From JAICMB01 sp035295125 (GTDB taxonomy: Bacteria > Acidobacteriota > Terriglobia > Bryobacterales > Bryobacteraceae): a DNA stretch of 64,000 nt. The position numbers were made by a program, and so were the translations under genes. Shown here one piece after another: positions 28,174 through 36,485 of this stretch. The stretch lies in contig DATGJP010000047.1 in the NCBI GenBank assembly GCA_035295125.1, positions 62,001 to 126,000 on the forward strand, written 5' to 3'. Position 1 is the first letter of the stretch, and the number at the start of each line of letters is the position of its first letter. The notes beneath the pieces are model-generated. The model had not been told where the DNA came from and searched no databases. It saw nothing but the letters and a program-made list of their open reading frames with translations.

Positions 28174-28404
28174 TCAGATAGGCGGTAGAACGTCGGCAAA
28201 CGGGGCATTCTTGCCGGTCGCTAGCAACGACTCTTCCACGGACGAGGCCATCGGCGCCCCACTAAAGGTCCCGGCTTTCATGTCGGCGGCGTGGTGAGGA
28301 ACGCTCACCGCTGACGATTTCGCGGGTGCCTGAACCGCCGGCGGCGCGGGTGCAGGGGAGGGATTCTGTCCCAGTGGAAGCGCTACTGTTTGCGGAGTGC
28401 CCAT
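28174..28404 (-). CDS. Small Pro/Ala-rich eCIS-cluster protein
   Basis: 76 residues, low-complexity in the first half (PSPAPAPPAVQAPAKSS), then HHAADMKAGTFSGAPMASS. It fills the gap between the coiled-coil gene and the tape-measure-like gene on the same strand, with 8-16 base spacings, which argues for a real gene. No fold or family is recognised. It could be a flexible linker or plug protein, but that is a guess. Confidence 0.5.
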   Translation of the reverse strand: MGTPQTVALPLGQNPSPAPAPPAVQAPAKSSAVSVPHHAADMKAGTFSGAPMASSVEESLLATGKNAPFADVLPPI

Positions 28405-28420
28405 AAAGCGGGGCGATCAC

Positions 28421-28603
28421 TCACGACGCGGACTCGCACAATGCCCGGTCCTGTTGCAGAATCTCCTCAAGAACTTGGATTGCGCCCGCGATGCGCAACA
28501 TAGTATCCCGCGTCTCCGCGCGTTTGCGGTCGAGGAGGGCCAGTTGTTGCTGGCCTTTGTTGAATTCCTGGCGGAGAACGTCGAGCCTTCCTTGAATCAT
28601 CAT
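28421..28603 (-). CDS. Small coiled-coil eCIS-cluster protein
   Basis: 60 residues from the ATG at 28603, which overlaps the stop of the fibre-like gene upstream (ATGA). The longer frame to 28762 is the shadow of that gene. The sequence is one amphipathic helix with heptad character (RLDVLRQEFNKGQQQLALLD, then RIAGAIQVLEEILQQD). Similar short coiled-coil proteins occur near fibre genes in phage and eCIS loci. Function unknown; a chaperone or trimerisation partner for the fibre is one possibility. Confidence 0.65.
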   Translation of the reverse strand: MMIQGRLDVLRQEFNKGQQQLALLDRKRAETRDTMLRIAGAIQVLEEILQQDRALCESAS

Positions 28604-30534
28604 TCGATTCCCTTTCCGATTACCACGACCATGAACTGAACTCCTCCCACTGGTGGCATTGGCTGCGGACCTCCCGTACCCGCATTGGAGCAGTAGCACT
28701 GTCCGGTTGTGGAATCGTTGTCCCCACCCGTAACATTCACGAAAACGGTTTGCGGTACCCAAAATTCTTGCGAGAATTGGATCGCGGATGGGCCGAGTGG
28801 GCCGAAAACGCTGAATCCTTGCATGACTGCAAACCGCGTGTACACCTTGCTGAATTCGTTATTGTGCGTATAAGTCCAGGTCTGTGGGGTTACGAGATCG
28901 GCATTCGGCAGGTTAAAGAGATGAGTAATCACTTTTACGAGATTCTGGTCCCCGGACACTCTCAGGTTGCCGCCGATCGTGGTATCTCCATCGATATTGG
29001 CGTCCTGGGTCACGTGTAGCGCGCCGTGTACGTCGAGTTCATCGTTACAAGTGATCACCCCGTTGACCCAGAGACGATTCTTCTTGTCGATGAACATCAC
29101 GAGATCTCCGCTGCCCGGATTATCTTGCGTGTCGATATGCGTACCGCCGCGGAACCAACAGAAGTCGGAGTCAGAACGGAAGTACATGGCTTCGTTCTGC
29201 ACGCCGATTCCATAGGTCGTTTCGTACAGATTCAGCATCTGCTGCGTAGTTTTGCCGAAGAACAGGCCTCCGGTATTGAGGGTGAGCGCCAGCTTTCCAC
29301 CGCTGCCGGGGTCGAGGTCGCCAACTGCAGGCAGTCCGGCCTGGTACCAGGCGAACGAATCTGGCGAGCGGAAATAGAGCGTATTTGGCTGCACCCCGAT
29401 TCCGTGATAGGCGTTGCCGTCGAAAGCGGTATACAGGTCGAGCATCTGGCGCGGCAGGCTGCCAAACATCAGCGCGCCTGTCGGGATATCGACTGTGTTG
29501 TCTCCCTTAACATCGAGAATGATAGCTTCGCTGCCATCGTTCGCGAGATTGCCAATGGTCAGGCGGGTGTCGGCTGCGTTAGTGTCGCCGATCACCGCGT
29601 CGCCGATGTGGACGCGAAGATCCGCCGTGCCAGGCGTCTTAGGTCCGGCAAGGCGCGACATCCATAACGGCACCTGGTCGTCGCCCCCCTTAGCGTTATC
29701 AAAGACGAGTTGGCCGCCGTCAATCTCGATGTTCTGCTTCGCGGTAAGCAGTCGGTCCACCTGTAGCGTACCTTCGACTTCGGCTGCGACGCCGGCGTAC
29801 CCTGTGGCGTTCTGGTCCGTGGGCAGCGGATCGGGCGCGGAACGGTCGCGTAGGATCAGCTTGCCGGCTGGCCCGATAACCTGTTCGCATACTACGCCAA
29901 TATATCGCCGGCCTTTTACCGCCTTCTCAGGTACGGCTGTAATGAAGCGCTGCGCCGTGCCGTCCCAGTGCACGTGGCCCAGACAAATGGGCCATTGAGG
30001 GCCCGAGGCATCGTCGGGAAATTCCTGCTCCGGAACCGATTCGTCGGTGGGGATCGCCGGAGGTGTCGCGGGCAGGCCGGAGAGATTGACGGGATCGTGG
30101 GCGGGGGAGGAAACCTCAGCCAGGATGACGAAGCTTTCCTGAATACGGGAATAGTCGTTGCGCTCGCACGCGCCATAGCCCGGCTGCGGAAACGACGTGT
30201 TGTTCTGCGTGTATTCGACCCAAACGCGCCGGTGGGCGAGGTTCGTGAAGCCGTCGAACAGGGTAGTGGGAATCTGAGTGGGTTCGAAGACGACGATCTC
30301 GCGGCCGAAGCCGTCGACGGCCATGCCGGGAAGAATGTAAACATCTACGGCCTTCGGGTCGGTCAAGCTGGCCTGTTCCTGGAGTTGAAGCCCGGTCACG
30401 ATGCCCCATGTGTGATGGGCAACATTGTGCCGGCGGCGCATGTCGCGATGGTACGTCTGCTGCGCTTCCAGGTCGTCGGCGCCGAGATACTGGCGCTGGA
30501 AATAGTGGAGTCGTTCGATATCGTCGGTTGCCAT
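28600..30534 (-). CDS. Fibre-like eCIS protein 3 (shared N-terminal module, beta-rich C-terminus)
   Basis: 644 residues, good ribosome site (AAGGAG). Residues ~9-95 carry the module shared with the next two genes: HYFQRQYLGADDLEAQQTYH, RRRHNVAHHTWGIVTGLQL, ILPGMAVDGFGREIVVF. A second domain (to ~230) includes WPICLGHVHWDGTAQRFI. The rest is made of repeated short beta units (VEGTLQVDRLLTAKQNIEID, CNDELDVHGALHVTQDANID, GDTTIGGNLRVSGDQNL), as in phage tail-fibre shafts. It ends with a compact Gly/Cys-containing head (TGQCYCSNAGTGGPQPMPP). Likely a receptor-binding or peripheral baseplate fibre in the Afp13 slot. Inference from position and repeats. Confidence 0.7.
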   Translation of the reverse strand: MATDDIERLHYFQRQYLGADDLEAQQTYHRDMRRRHNVAHHTWGIVTGLQLQEQASLTDPKAVDVYILPGMAVDGFGREIVVFEPTQIPTTLFDGFTNLAHRRVWVEYTQNNTSFPQPGYGACERNDYSRIQESFVILAEVSSPAHDPVNLSGLPATPPAIPTDESVPEQEFPDDASGPQWPICLGHVHWDGTAQRFITAVPEKAVKGRRYIGVVCEQVIGPAGKLILRDRSAPDPLPTDQNATGYAGVAAEVEGTLQVDRLLTAKQNIEIDGGQLVFDNAKGGDDQVPLWMSRLAGPKTPGTADLRVHIGDAVIGDTNAADTRLTIGNLANDGSEAIILDVKGDNTVDIPTGALMFGSLPRQMLDLYTAFDGNAYHGIGVQPNTLYFRSPDSFAWYQAGLPAVGDLDPGSGGKLALTLNTGGLFFGKTTQQMLNLYETTYGIGVQNEAMYFRSDSDFCWFRGGTHIDTQDNPGSGDLVMFIDKKNRLWVNGVITCNDELDVHGALHVTQDANIDGDTTIGGNLRVSGDQNLVKVITHLFNLPNADLVTPQTWTYTHNNEFSKVYTRFAVMQGFSVFGPLGPSAIQFSQEFWVPQTVFVNVTGGDNDSTTGQCYCSNAGTGGPQPMPPVGGVQFMVVVIGKGIE

Positions 30535-30546
30535 TCGACAATCTCC

Positions 30547-32181
30547 TTAGCTCGGTCCATTCGCGGTGATCATCGCTCGCAAGGCCGCCACCTCGGCGCG
30601 CGTATCAGCGAGTTGCTGAGCGAGATCGTAGGGCGCAAAAGCCACCACCTGTTGATTCATGCTGTATGCGACCACTGTGCCGCCTGGGGAGGCAAAAAGA
30701 TTCCCCGTGGCTGTCGATGCGGCCGGCACGTCGCTCGCAGATTGCACGTCCCGCTCAACTACCTGGATGTTCGATTTTTTCAAAGTGTCAAGAGCTTGCG
30801 CGGTCGGCAGACCAACCAGTGAGGGCAGGCTGATCGCTCCGGGTCCGGCGAGCGAGACAACGTTCTGCAACGAAAACTTCTTCAGCATGGTATTCAGATT
30901 TGCCGACAGCATGCGCGGGGCGGCATAGCTGCCGGAACGTGCTGCCATTCGGAAGGTTCCTGCCGGATCGAGTTGTTCCACAATTCCGGCATCACAGCAG
31001 AGTTGCCGGAATTGGGCTGCGATTTGAGAAGCAATCGGGAACGCCGACAGCCAGTAGTACAGCGACGGAAACGAGCCGGCGTAACGGCGGCAGGAGAAAT
31101 TACAGATGCGAACCACGCGGCCGTTCTGAACGGTGACGCAGGCGAGGATCAAGCGGTCGTCGCAGGCGTCGTTGGCACATTGCGGCAGCAGGGCATGGCA
31201 GATGCAGTCGAGGAGGAGTTGCTCCAGAATGGAGTTCATCTGCTGCACTGCCTTTTGGGTGGCCGAGTAATCGGCGATTCCGAGGGACGATAGTGTGGCC
31301 GCCGGAGGGCACACCGGCACGTCGGCGAGCAGGTTGCAGTGAATGCTAAAGGTGTTGTTCTTGATCAGGGCGATCAGCGCCTGCCGCATCCTGCAGCATG
31401 CGTCGCGGACGGCGGCAGGCGTACCGTTGGGAGTCGAACCGGCCGTGAGAGCGGCGAGAATCGCGGCCGTCTGCGCTGGGAATTGCGTGTAGAAGTTGAC
31501 GATCATGGCGCCGCAGTTTTCGAGGTTACCCAGCAGCGTTCCTTGGGTGACCTGGCTGGGATCACTGCACGATTGCGGCTCTTGCACGACGCTGAGCTTA
31601 TAGCTCTCTCGAATGCGGCTGGGTTCGCATTGAGGCGTTTGCGAGGATCGGGAGGATCCGCATCCGCACCCGCCACCCGTGCCTCCGCACCCGCAGGAAC
31701 TCGTATTGCGAAGCGGCATCACTCCTCGGGATTCTTTTTCCTGGTACTCGATGGCAATGCACCAGTTGACCTCGGAGTCACTACAGCCGTCGTTTTGCGG
31801 CGGTTCATAGGGATCGCACCCAGTCGCGCGCCGCTGCTTGCGACCATTGCAGCAATCCCGGATTGCCTGAATGACGTCGAAGGAGGCCGACTCGCAGACG
31901 ACAATGTCATTTCCGCAGGAATCGATCGCATAGCCAGGCTGCACGGTCACCATGCCGCTGTTACAGGCGTTACACACGACTTCCAACCCGCAGACGATGC
32001 CGCTGCCATGCAGATAGCGATTGTGCAGGCGACCCTTCGCGCGGACGTAGTCCTGTTCCGAGGTGAAGTCGGCGTCGGTCAGCAACTGGCCGGCGAAATA
32101 GCGCGGCCGGTCCAGGCACTGAAGGCCGGTGCAAGAAGAACAGCAGCATGTTTGAGGGTGCGTTTGAGTTGTAGAGGCCAT
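30547..32181 (-). CDS. Fibre-like eCIS protein 2, cysteine-rich, with PASTA-like segment
   Basis: 544 residues, AAAGGAG before the ATG. N-terminal Cys cluster (TCCCSSCTGLQCLDRP), then the shared module: RYFAGQLLTDADFTSEQDYV, LHNRYLHGSGIVCGLEV, VQPGYAIDSCGNDIVV. A Gly/Cys tract follows (SCGCGGTGGGCGCGSS). The middle is helical with many more cysteines (CCRMRQALIALIKN, LLLDCICHALLPQCANDACD). Near residue 455 there is a PASTA-like stretch (LPSLVGLPTAQALDTLKKSN). A C-terminal coiled coil ends the protein (LAQQLADTRAEVAALRAM). Cysteines could bind metal or, outside the cell, form disulfides. Role unknown; position and the shared module imply a baseplate-attached accessory. Confidence 0.7.
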   Translation of the reverse strand: MASTTQTHPQTCCCSSCTGLQCLDRPRYFAGQLLTDADFTSEQDYVRAKGRLHNRYLHGSGIVCGLEVVCNACNSGMVTVQPGYAIDSCGNDIVVCESASFDVIQAIRDCCNGRKQRRATGCDPYEPPQNDGCSDSEVNWCIAIEYQEKESRGVMPLRNTSSCGCGGTGGGCGCGSSRSSQTPQCEPSRIRESYKLSVVQEPQSCSDPSQVTQGTLLGNLENCGAMIVNFYTQFPAQTAAILAALTAGSTPNGTPAAVRDACCRMRQALIALIKNNTFSIHCNLLADVPVCPPAATLSSLGIADYSATQKAVQQMNSILEQLLLDCICHALLPQCANDACDDRLILACVTVQNGRVVRICNFSCRRYAGSFPSLYYWLSAFPIASQIAAQFRQLCCDAGIVEQLDPAGTFRMAARSGSYAAPRMLSANLNTMLKKFSLQNVVSLAGPGAISLPSLVGLPTAQALDTLKKSNIQVVERDVQSASDVPAASTATGNLFASPGGTVVAYSMNQQVVAFAPYDLAQQLADTRAEVAALRAMITANGPS

Positions 32182-32193
32182 TTCAGTTCTCCT

Positions 32194-34578
32194 TTACGCG
32201 CCGGTTACGGTGAACCAGCTTTCGAACGTTCCCCCGGCGATGAGGTCTCCGGTGGGTGCATTAGGAAGCCAGGGCGCAAGGTGATCGGCGTCAACGGAAA
32301 TCAACTTCACGTCCCGAACGAAATCGCCTTTTAAGATGACGCGATAGTCGCCGGCTTGCAGAACGCCACTGGCGGGCAGGAATTGCGCACCAATCGCGGT
32401 AGCGCCGGGGGGATTCGGGTCTATGGCGATATCGCATGTTCCCGTGCCGGTCATCTTGCGGTTCAGATTCACGGCATGGACGGCTTTGGCGGCAACCTCG
32501 CACCAGCAGGTGAGCGCGTTGGCGCCGGAACCCTGATTCTTCGCGAGTACGATGAAGGTTTGCGTGCCGATGTCGACGGATTGAATCGGCCCGTCAAAAC
32601 CGATTAGCAGACCGGTATCCCGAATGCTGGCCGCGGATATCGTTCCATTGTGTTTCCAGTTGATGCCACAAATGTGAGTTAGGTGCGGCACCAGGCCTGG
32701 ATCGCCTTTGGGGCCCTGCGGGCCGATGGGACCTGTAAGCCCAATGGGCCCGGCCGGACCGGCCGCACCGGTCAGCCCTATCGGGCCCGGCGGACCTTGC
32801 GGACCTGTCTGCCCGGCGCCTGGCCCATGCGACAGGATGCATTCCACCACTTCTGTGAGAAGCGCGGTGCTGGGGAGAATCGTGCGATCGGTCCAGTTGT
32901 CGATGCGAGCGTCGGTGACCGCGTCGCCATAAACGTAATCCTTCACGGTCGCCAGCACGAGGCAGTCGCCGTGCGCACAGCACGGGCACGCGTCCAGAAC
33001 TTTCTTGAACAGGTCGCCGCAGCTCGTCTCGTCGATATCGAGAACCGCAACGCCTCCTGGATCGGACGGTGCGAGCCCGTTGTCGGCAACATAAAGACGT
33101 GTTCCGCCGGAAGCCAGCGTGAAACCTCCGGCATTTGCGCCGGCAAGCACAGACGGGCCAACGGCGCCGGGAGCTTTCAACTCCACCTGGTACGCGTTGA
33201 CCGGCTGAACGTAAGACTCTCCGGCGGGATCGGCATCGCGTTCGAGGACGAACACCCAGTTGCCGCCAGGAGAAGCGACAACGCTGATCGGCGGATGGTC
33301 GAATCCGGTGACCGGATTTCCGAGTGGCGCTGTGCGGTCCGGCGGATTCGGGGCATTAGGACGAAACGCAATCAGGTAGAGCGTCTTCGCATCGCCGTCG
33401 ATCACGGCGAGGTTGTCACCGGCTGTGGTGGAAGCCACGGCAACGGCCGATGGTTTCTCGGTTGTACCCGTGCCTACCGGAATCGGTGTAACCGCCATCG
33501 TGGCAAGATTCACCGCGCTGACTGTGGCCTTGCCCTTGTTGGCCGTGTAGAGATAATCGCCGATAGAGTCGATTGCGAGGGCAACCGGATTAGCATCCAC
33601 GGTGATCGGGGAATGCGGATTGAATGTTCCGGCATCCCAACCGAGCACCTGATTTGCAGCCGGACTGATCGCGAACACACGGCCGTCGGGCGCTACCGCA
33701 ATCGCAGCCTGCGATGTACCGGCGCCGGTGATGGTCAGCGACTTCGCGGGCAGTTTGGACAGATTCTGGGAATCGAGCACCAGGATTTTGGGGTCGGGAT
33801 CGCCGAACGTGTGCACCGCGACGTAGACGGTCTTACCATCGGGCGAGACATCCACACCGAGCCCCTTAGAATTCGCGAACGATTGCGCTCCCACAACGGC
33901 GTTGTTGGTGGAGTTGAGCGCGTAGAAGTTAGCATCCGACGTCAGCACATAAACCCGGCTCGACGCGGCGTGTACGGCGACGGCCTGCGCCGACGCCAGG
34001 TTCAGGGTCGTGTCCCATTGCAGTTCGACGTCGCCGGCGTCGTGTGCCTGGTCGGGAGCGTCGATGATAGCCTCGAACTCGAACGAATCGAGGATTCGGC
34101 TGGGCTGGCACGCAGTGTCGTCGCATCCGCATTCGTCAAAGATCGCCGGGACGTTTTCGGTAAGGCATTCCTTGTACTGAATGCAAACCTGGAGTTTGTG
34201 CGGCGCGGTGTCGGGTTGCGAGCCTGCGCCGTTTTTGGCTTGCCAGGCCGCCAGGAAAGCTGCCCGAAAATCGAAGAACTCGTCGTGACGCGTGAGAATC
34301 TCACGACCGCAGCAGTCAATGGCAATGCCTGGCTCGATGACGACGTACTGGTTCTGGCAGGCCCGGTTCGGATGCTGCTTCACCTTCAAGCCGCATACTG
34401 TGCCGTGTCCGTGCAGAGCCTGGTTGTGACGCCGGTCTTTGCCGAGGAAGTACCGCTGTTCGTCGGTGAAATCGCGCTCCACAAGCAGCTTGCCAGTGAA
34501 GTAGTGATTCCGTGAAAGCTGCGGAATTTCACACTCTGTGCAGGTCTCGTTTGCCGGATGTCCTTTGCAGCATGCCAT
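32194..34578 (-). CDS. Fibre-like eCIS protein 1: shared module, beta-propeller and collagen-like stalk
   Basis: 794 residues, TTAGGAGG before the ATG. Shared module at residues ~18-110 (NHYFTGKLLVERDFTDEQRY, RRHNQALHGHGTVCGLKV, IEPGIAIDCCGREIL). Residues ~170-510 are a YVTN/NHL-like propeller (NNAVVGAQSFANSKGLGVDV, DYLYTANKGKATVSAVNL). Near 585-628 a collagen-like Gly-x-y stretch occurs (GPQGPPGPIGLTGAAGPAG). A C-terminal ~150-residue domain follows. The layout (anchor, propeller, stalk, head) is what one expects of a target-binding fibre. No signal peptide is present, as is usual for eCIS parts. Confidence 0.7.
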   Translation of the reverse strand: MACCKGHPANETCTECEIPQLSRNHYFTGKLLVERDFTDEQRYFLGKDRRHNQALHGHGTVCGLKVKQHPNRACQNQYVVIEPGIAIDCCGREILTRHDEFFDFRAAFLAAWQAKNGAGSQPDTAPHKLQVCIQYKECLTENVPAIFDECGCDDTACQPSRILDSFEFEAIIDAPDQAHDAGDVELQWDTTLNLASAQAVAVHAASSRVYVLTSDANFYALNSTNNAVVGAQSFANSKGLGVDVSPDGKTVYVAVHTFGDPDPKILVLDSQNLSKLPAKSLTITGAGTSQAAIAVAPDGRVFAISPAANQVLGWDAGTFNPHSPITVDANPVALAIDSIGDYLYTANKGKATVSAVNLATMAVTPIPVGTGTTEKPSAVAVASTTAGDNLAVIDGDAKTLYLIAFRPNAPNPPDRTAPLGNPVTGFDHPPISVVASPGGNWVFVLERDADPAGESYVQPVNAYQVELKAPGAVGPSVLAGANAGGFTLASGGTRLYVADNGLAPSDPGGVAVLDIDETSCGDLFKKVLDACPCCAHGDCLVLATVKDYVYGDAVTDARIDNWTDRTILPSTALLTEVVECILSHGPGAGQTGPQGPPGPIGLTGAAGPAGPIGLTGPIGPQGPKGDPGLVPHLTHICGINWKHNGTISAASIRDTGLLIGFDGPIQSVDIGTQTFIVLAKNQGSGANALTCWCEVAAKAVHAVNLNRKMTGTGTCDIAIDPNPPGATAIGAQFLPASGVLQAGDYRVILKGDFVRDVKLISVDADHLAPWLPNAPTGDLIAGGTFESWFTVTGA

Positions 34579-34593
34579 ATCTTGTGGCGCCTC

Positions 34594-36480
34594 CTAATTC
34601 GTCCTCGTGCTCGACCCGATTCGCGACGTGGCGCCAATCCGCATTGTGGGAGGGCCCGCCTCGACGCCGGCATTGAGAACTGTGTCGTATCCAAGTTTTC
34701 CCTTGCCTTCGACGATGCCCGCGGGATACTGCCCCACCACCGTGTCGAAGCCGATGAAGGATTGAATGCCAATGCGGAATCGCGGCCGGACTACGAAGAT
34801 CTCCGCCTGCGTGTGGGCGGGTTTTCCCATATCCACGATTCGCTGAATTGTTTGCTGCTCGGTCGCCCCGGCTTCGCCAGGCAGCGGTATAAACACGCTG
34901 AAGCGGTGCGCCGTGGTCCAGAAAGGATCGCGGAGCGGGTCGGTCGTATCCATGACCTGCGACTCGCCGACGATCATGTGCTGATCGAGTTGCAGGTGAT
35001 TCACGATGTCGCTACCCCAGAGCGCGGTTTGCGAACCCAATCGGCCCGCGCCCTGAAAAAGCCAGCGCCGCAAACGGAAGTGCTCCAGAATTTGCGGCTC
35101 GACGCCGGTGTACAAGCGAAGGTGCAGTTTCAGGCCTTCGCGAGTGCCGCGCAGCGCGTAAAGCCGGTGCGCGTTTTCAAGCAACCGCCGCCGCTTCGGG
35201 ACCGGCCAGTGCCGATCGAGCGCAAGATCGAGCCACGACGCAAGCCAAGTGAGGAAGTCCACGTCGCCGAGCCCGGCTTTGGCGTCCGCGGGAGTCGCGG
35301 CCGGATCGAACCACGCCGCGATATTGGTCAGTTTATGGTCGAATCCTTCCCAAAAGTGATCGAAGATCGATAAGAACTGATCGAGGAACTGGCGGCCCGA
35401 TTTGTCCTGGCTGAAAACGGCCGGCAAATACCGCAACGATGTCTGACGCGGGAAATAGACGCGCAGCCGGTGGATTGCGGGCGTGTCGGCACTCTCGCCC
35501 AGCAGCCCGATGCGCAGCCACAAATACCGGCCGGGCGCGCTCTGGATGAGGCAATCCCATTCACCGTCACCGGTCTGGCTGTCGATTTGTCCAGTGGCCC
35601 AGCGGTCTTCGGGTAACGTCAGAATTTCGGTGATGGTCTTGTCGGATTCCGAGGTCAGCGTATCCACCGTAAGCTGGCAGCCGAAGGGAATTGAGGCGCG
35701 TATGGCCACGCGATGCCAGACGCATTCGTAAACTCCGCTGTCCAGAGCGTCGGACCAGACCGTGCCTTTGGTTTCGAACACTGGCGGGGCGGGCGGGTCC
35801 GCGGCGGGAATCAACGGAAAGCGTCCGGTAATCTCGTAAGGCGTCGTGACCTGCCCGATTTTGCTGCCGTCGCGATCGAGGACCGTGACCACGGGATTCG
35901 CCTCTTCAACGACGTAGATCCGGTCTTCACAATCGATCGCGAGCTGAATTGGTTTCGTTAAGCCCGTCCAGGCAGTTTGCCAGCAGCCCCCCGTGTCGAA
36001 AACGTGAATCGCGTCATTCTGATAATCGGCAACATAAGCGCGCAGATCGGGCGACAGCACGATGTCGATGGGACGCCAGGAGGAGAAGCCACTAGCGGCT
36101 ATGCGTTCGACATTCCAGATATCACGCAAGACCAGACCTTTAAGCGCGAAGACCTGGACACGCTGATTGCCGAAGTCGGCGACGTAGAGGTCGTCGCGGC
36201 ATGAGATCGCGATCGCGCGCGGGTCGTAAAATCGGCGTGGCTCACTGCCCTGGCCGCCGATGCAAGGAAGCGGATGGGAATCTCGCTTGATTTCGAGTGT
36301 CGCCTGATCGAGAACATAGGTTCGCCCAAAGCGATCTACAACCACACGTTCAGGGAGAACAGCGCCGGATGAGACGGGCGCCAGCGTCAGATCACCCGTG
36401 CGGGGATCCACAACGGTGTTGGTCGCCTGCGCGGTTCGCCAGCCGGCCCGATTGTTCAGCAGTAGGTTTCGTTGCGCCAT
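34594..36480 (-). CDS. eCIS baseplate protein, NHL propeller fused to P2 gpI-like tail domain (Afp12-like)
   Basis: 628 residues from ATG 36480, with GGTGA upstream that overlaps the previous stop; a GTG at 36489 is the alternative. Residues 1-~220 contain NHL-type blades (LYVADFGNQRVQVFAL, AYVADYQNDAIHVFDTGG, RIYVVEEANPVVTVLDRDG). The C-terminal half carries the phage tail protein I-like/TIGR02242 signature: LRYLPAVFSQDKSGRQFLDQ, FLTWLASWLDLALDRHW, and LYALRGTREGLKLHLRLYTG. This protein would join the baseplate J protein in forming the wedge. The propeller fusion is not part of the classical Afp12. Confidence 0.8.
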   Translation of the reverse strand: MAQRNLLLNNRAGWRTAQATNTVVDPRTGDLTLAPVSSGAVLPERVVVDRFGRTYVLDQATLEIKRDSHPLPCIGGQGSEPRRFYDPRAIAISCRDDLYVADFGNQRVQVFALKGLVLRDIWNVERIAASGFSSWRPIDIVLSPDLRAYVADYQNDAIHVFDTGGCWQTAWTGLTKPIQLAIDCEDRIYVVEEANPVVTVLDRDGSKIGQVTTPYEITGRFPLIPAADPPAPPVFETKGTVWSDALDSGVYECVWHRVAIRASIPFGCQLTVDTLTSESDKTITEILTLPEDRWATGQIDSQTGDGEWDCLIQSAPGRYLWLRIGLLGESADTPAIHRLRVYFPRQTSLRYLPAVFSQDKSGRQFLDQFLSIFDHFWEGFDHKLTNIAAWFDPAATPADAKAGLGDVDFLTWLASWLDLALDRHWPVPKRRRLLENAHRLYALRGTREGLKLHLRLYTGVEPQILEHFRLRRWLFQGAGRLGSQTALWGSDIVNHLQLDQHMIVGESQVMDTTDPLRDPFWTTAHRFSVFIPLPGEAGATEQQTIQRIVDMGKPAHTQAEIFVVRPRFRIGIQSFIGFDTVVGQYPAGIVEGKGKLGYDTVLNAGVEAGPPTMRIGATSRIGSSTRTN

Positions 36481-36485
36481 TCGGT

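Noticed and set aside
29968..30822. 284-codon plus-strand frame opposite fibre-like genes 2 and 3
   Set aside because: It spans the junction of two well-supported genes on the other strand and shows no protein-like pattern.
32683..34515. 610-codon plus-strand frame opposite the collagen-like fibre gene
   Set aside because: Despite its length it has no recognisable domain and lies wholly antisense to a gene with clear modules and a ribosome site.
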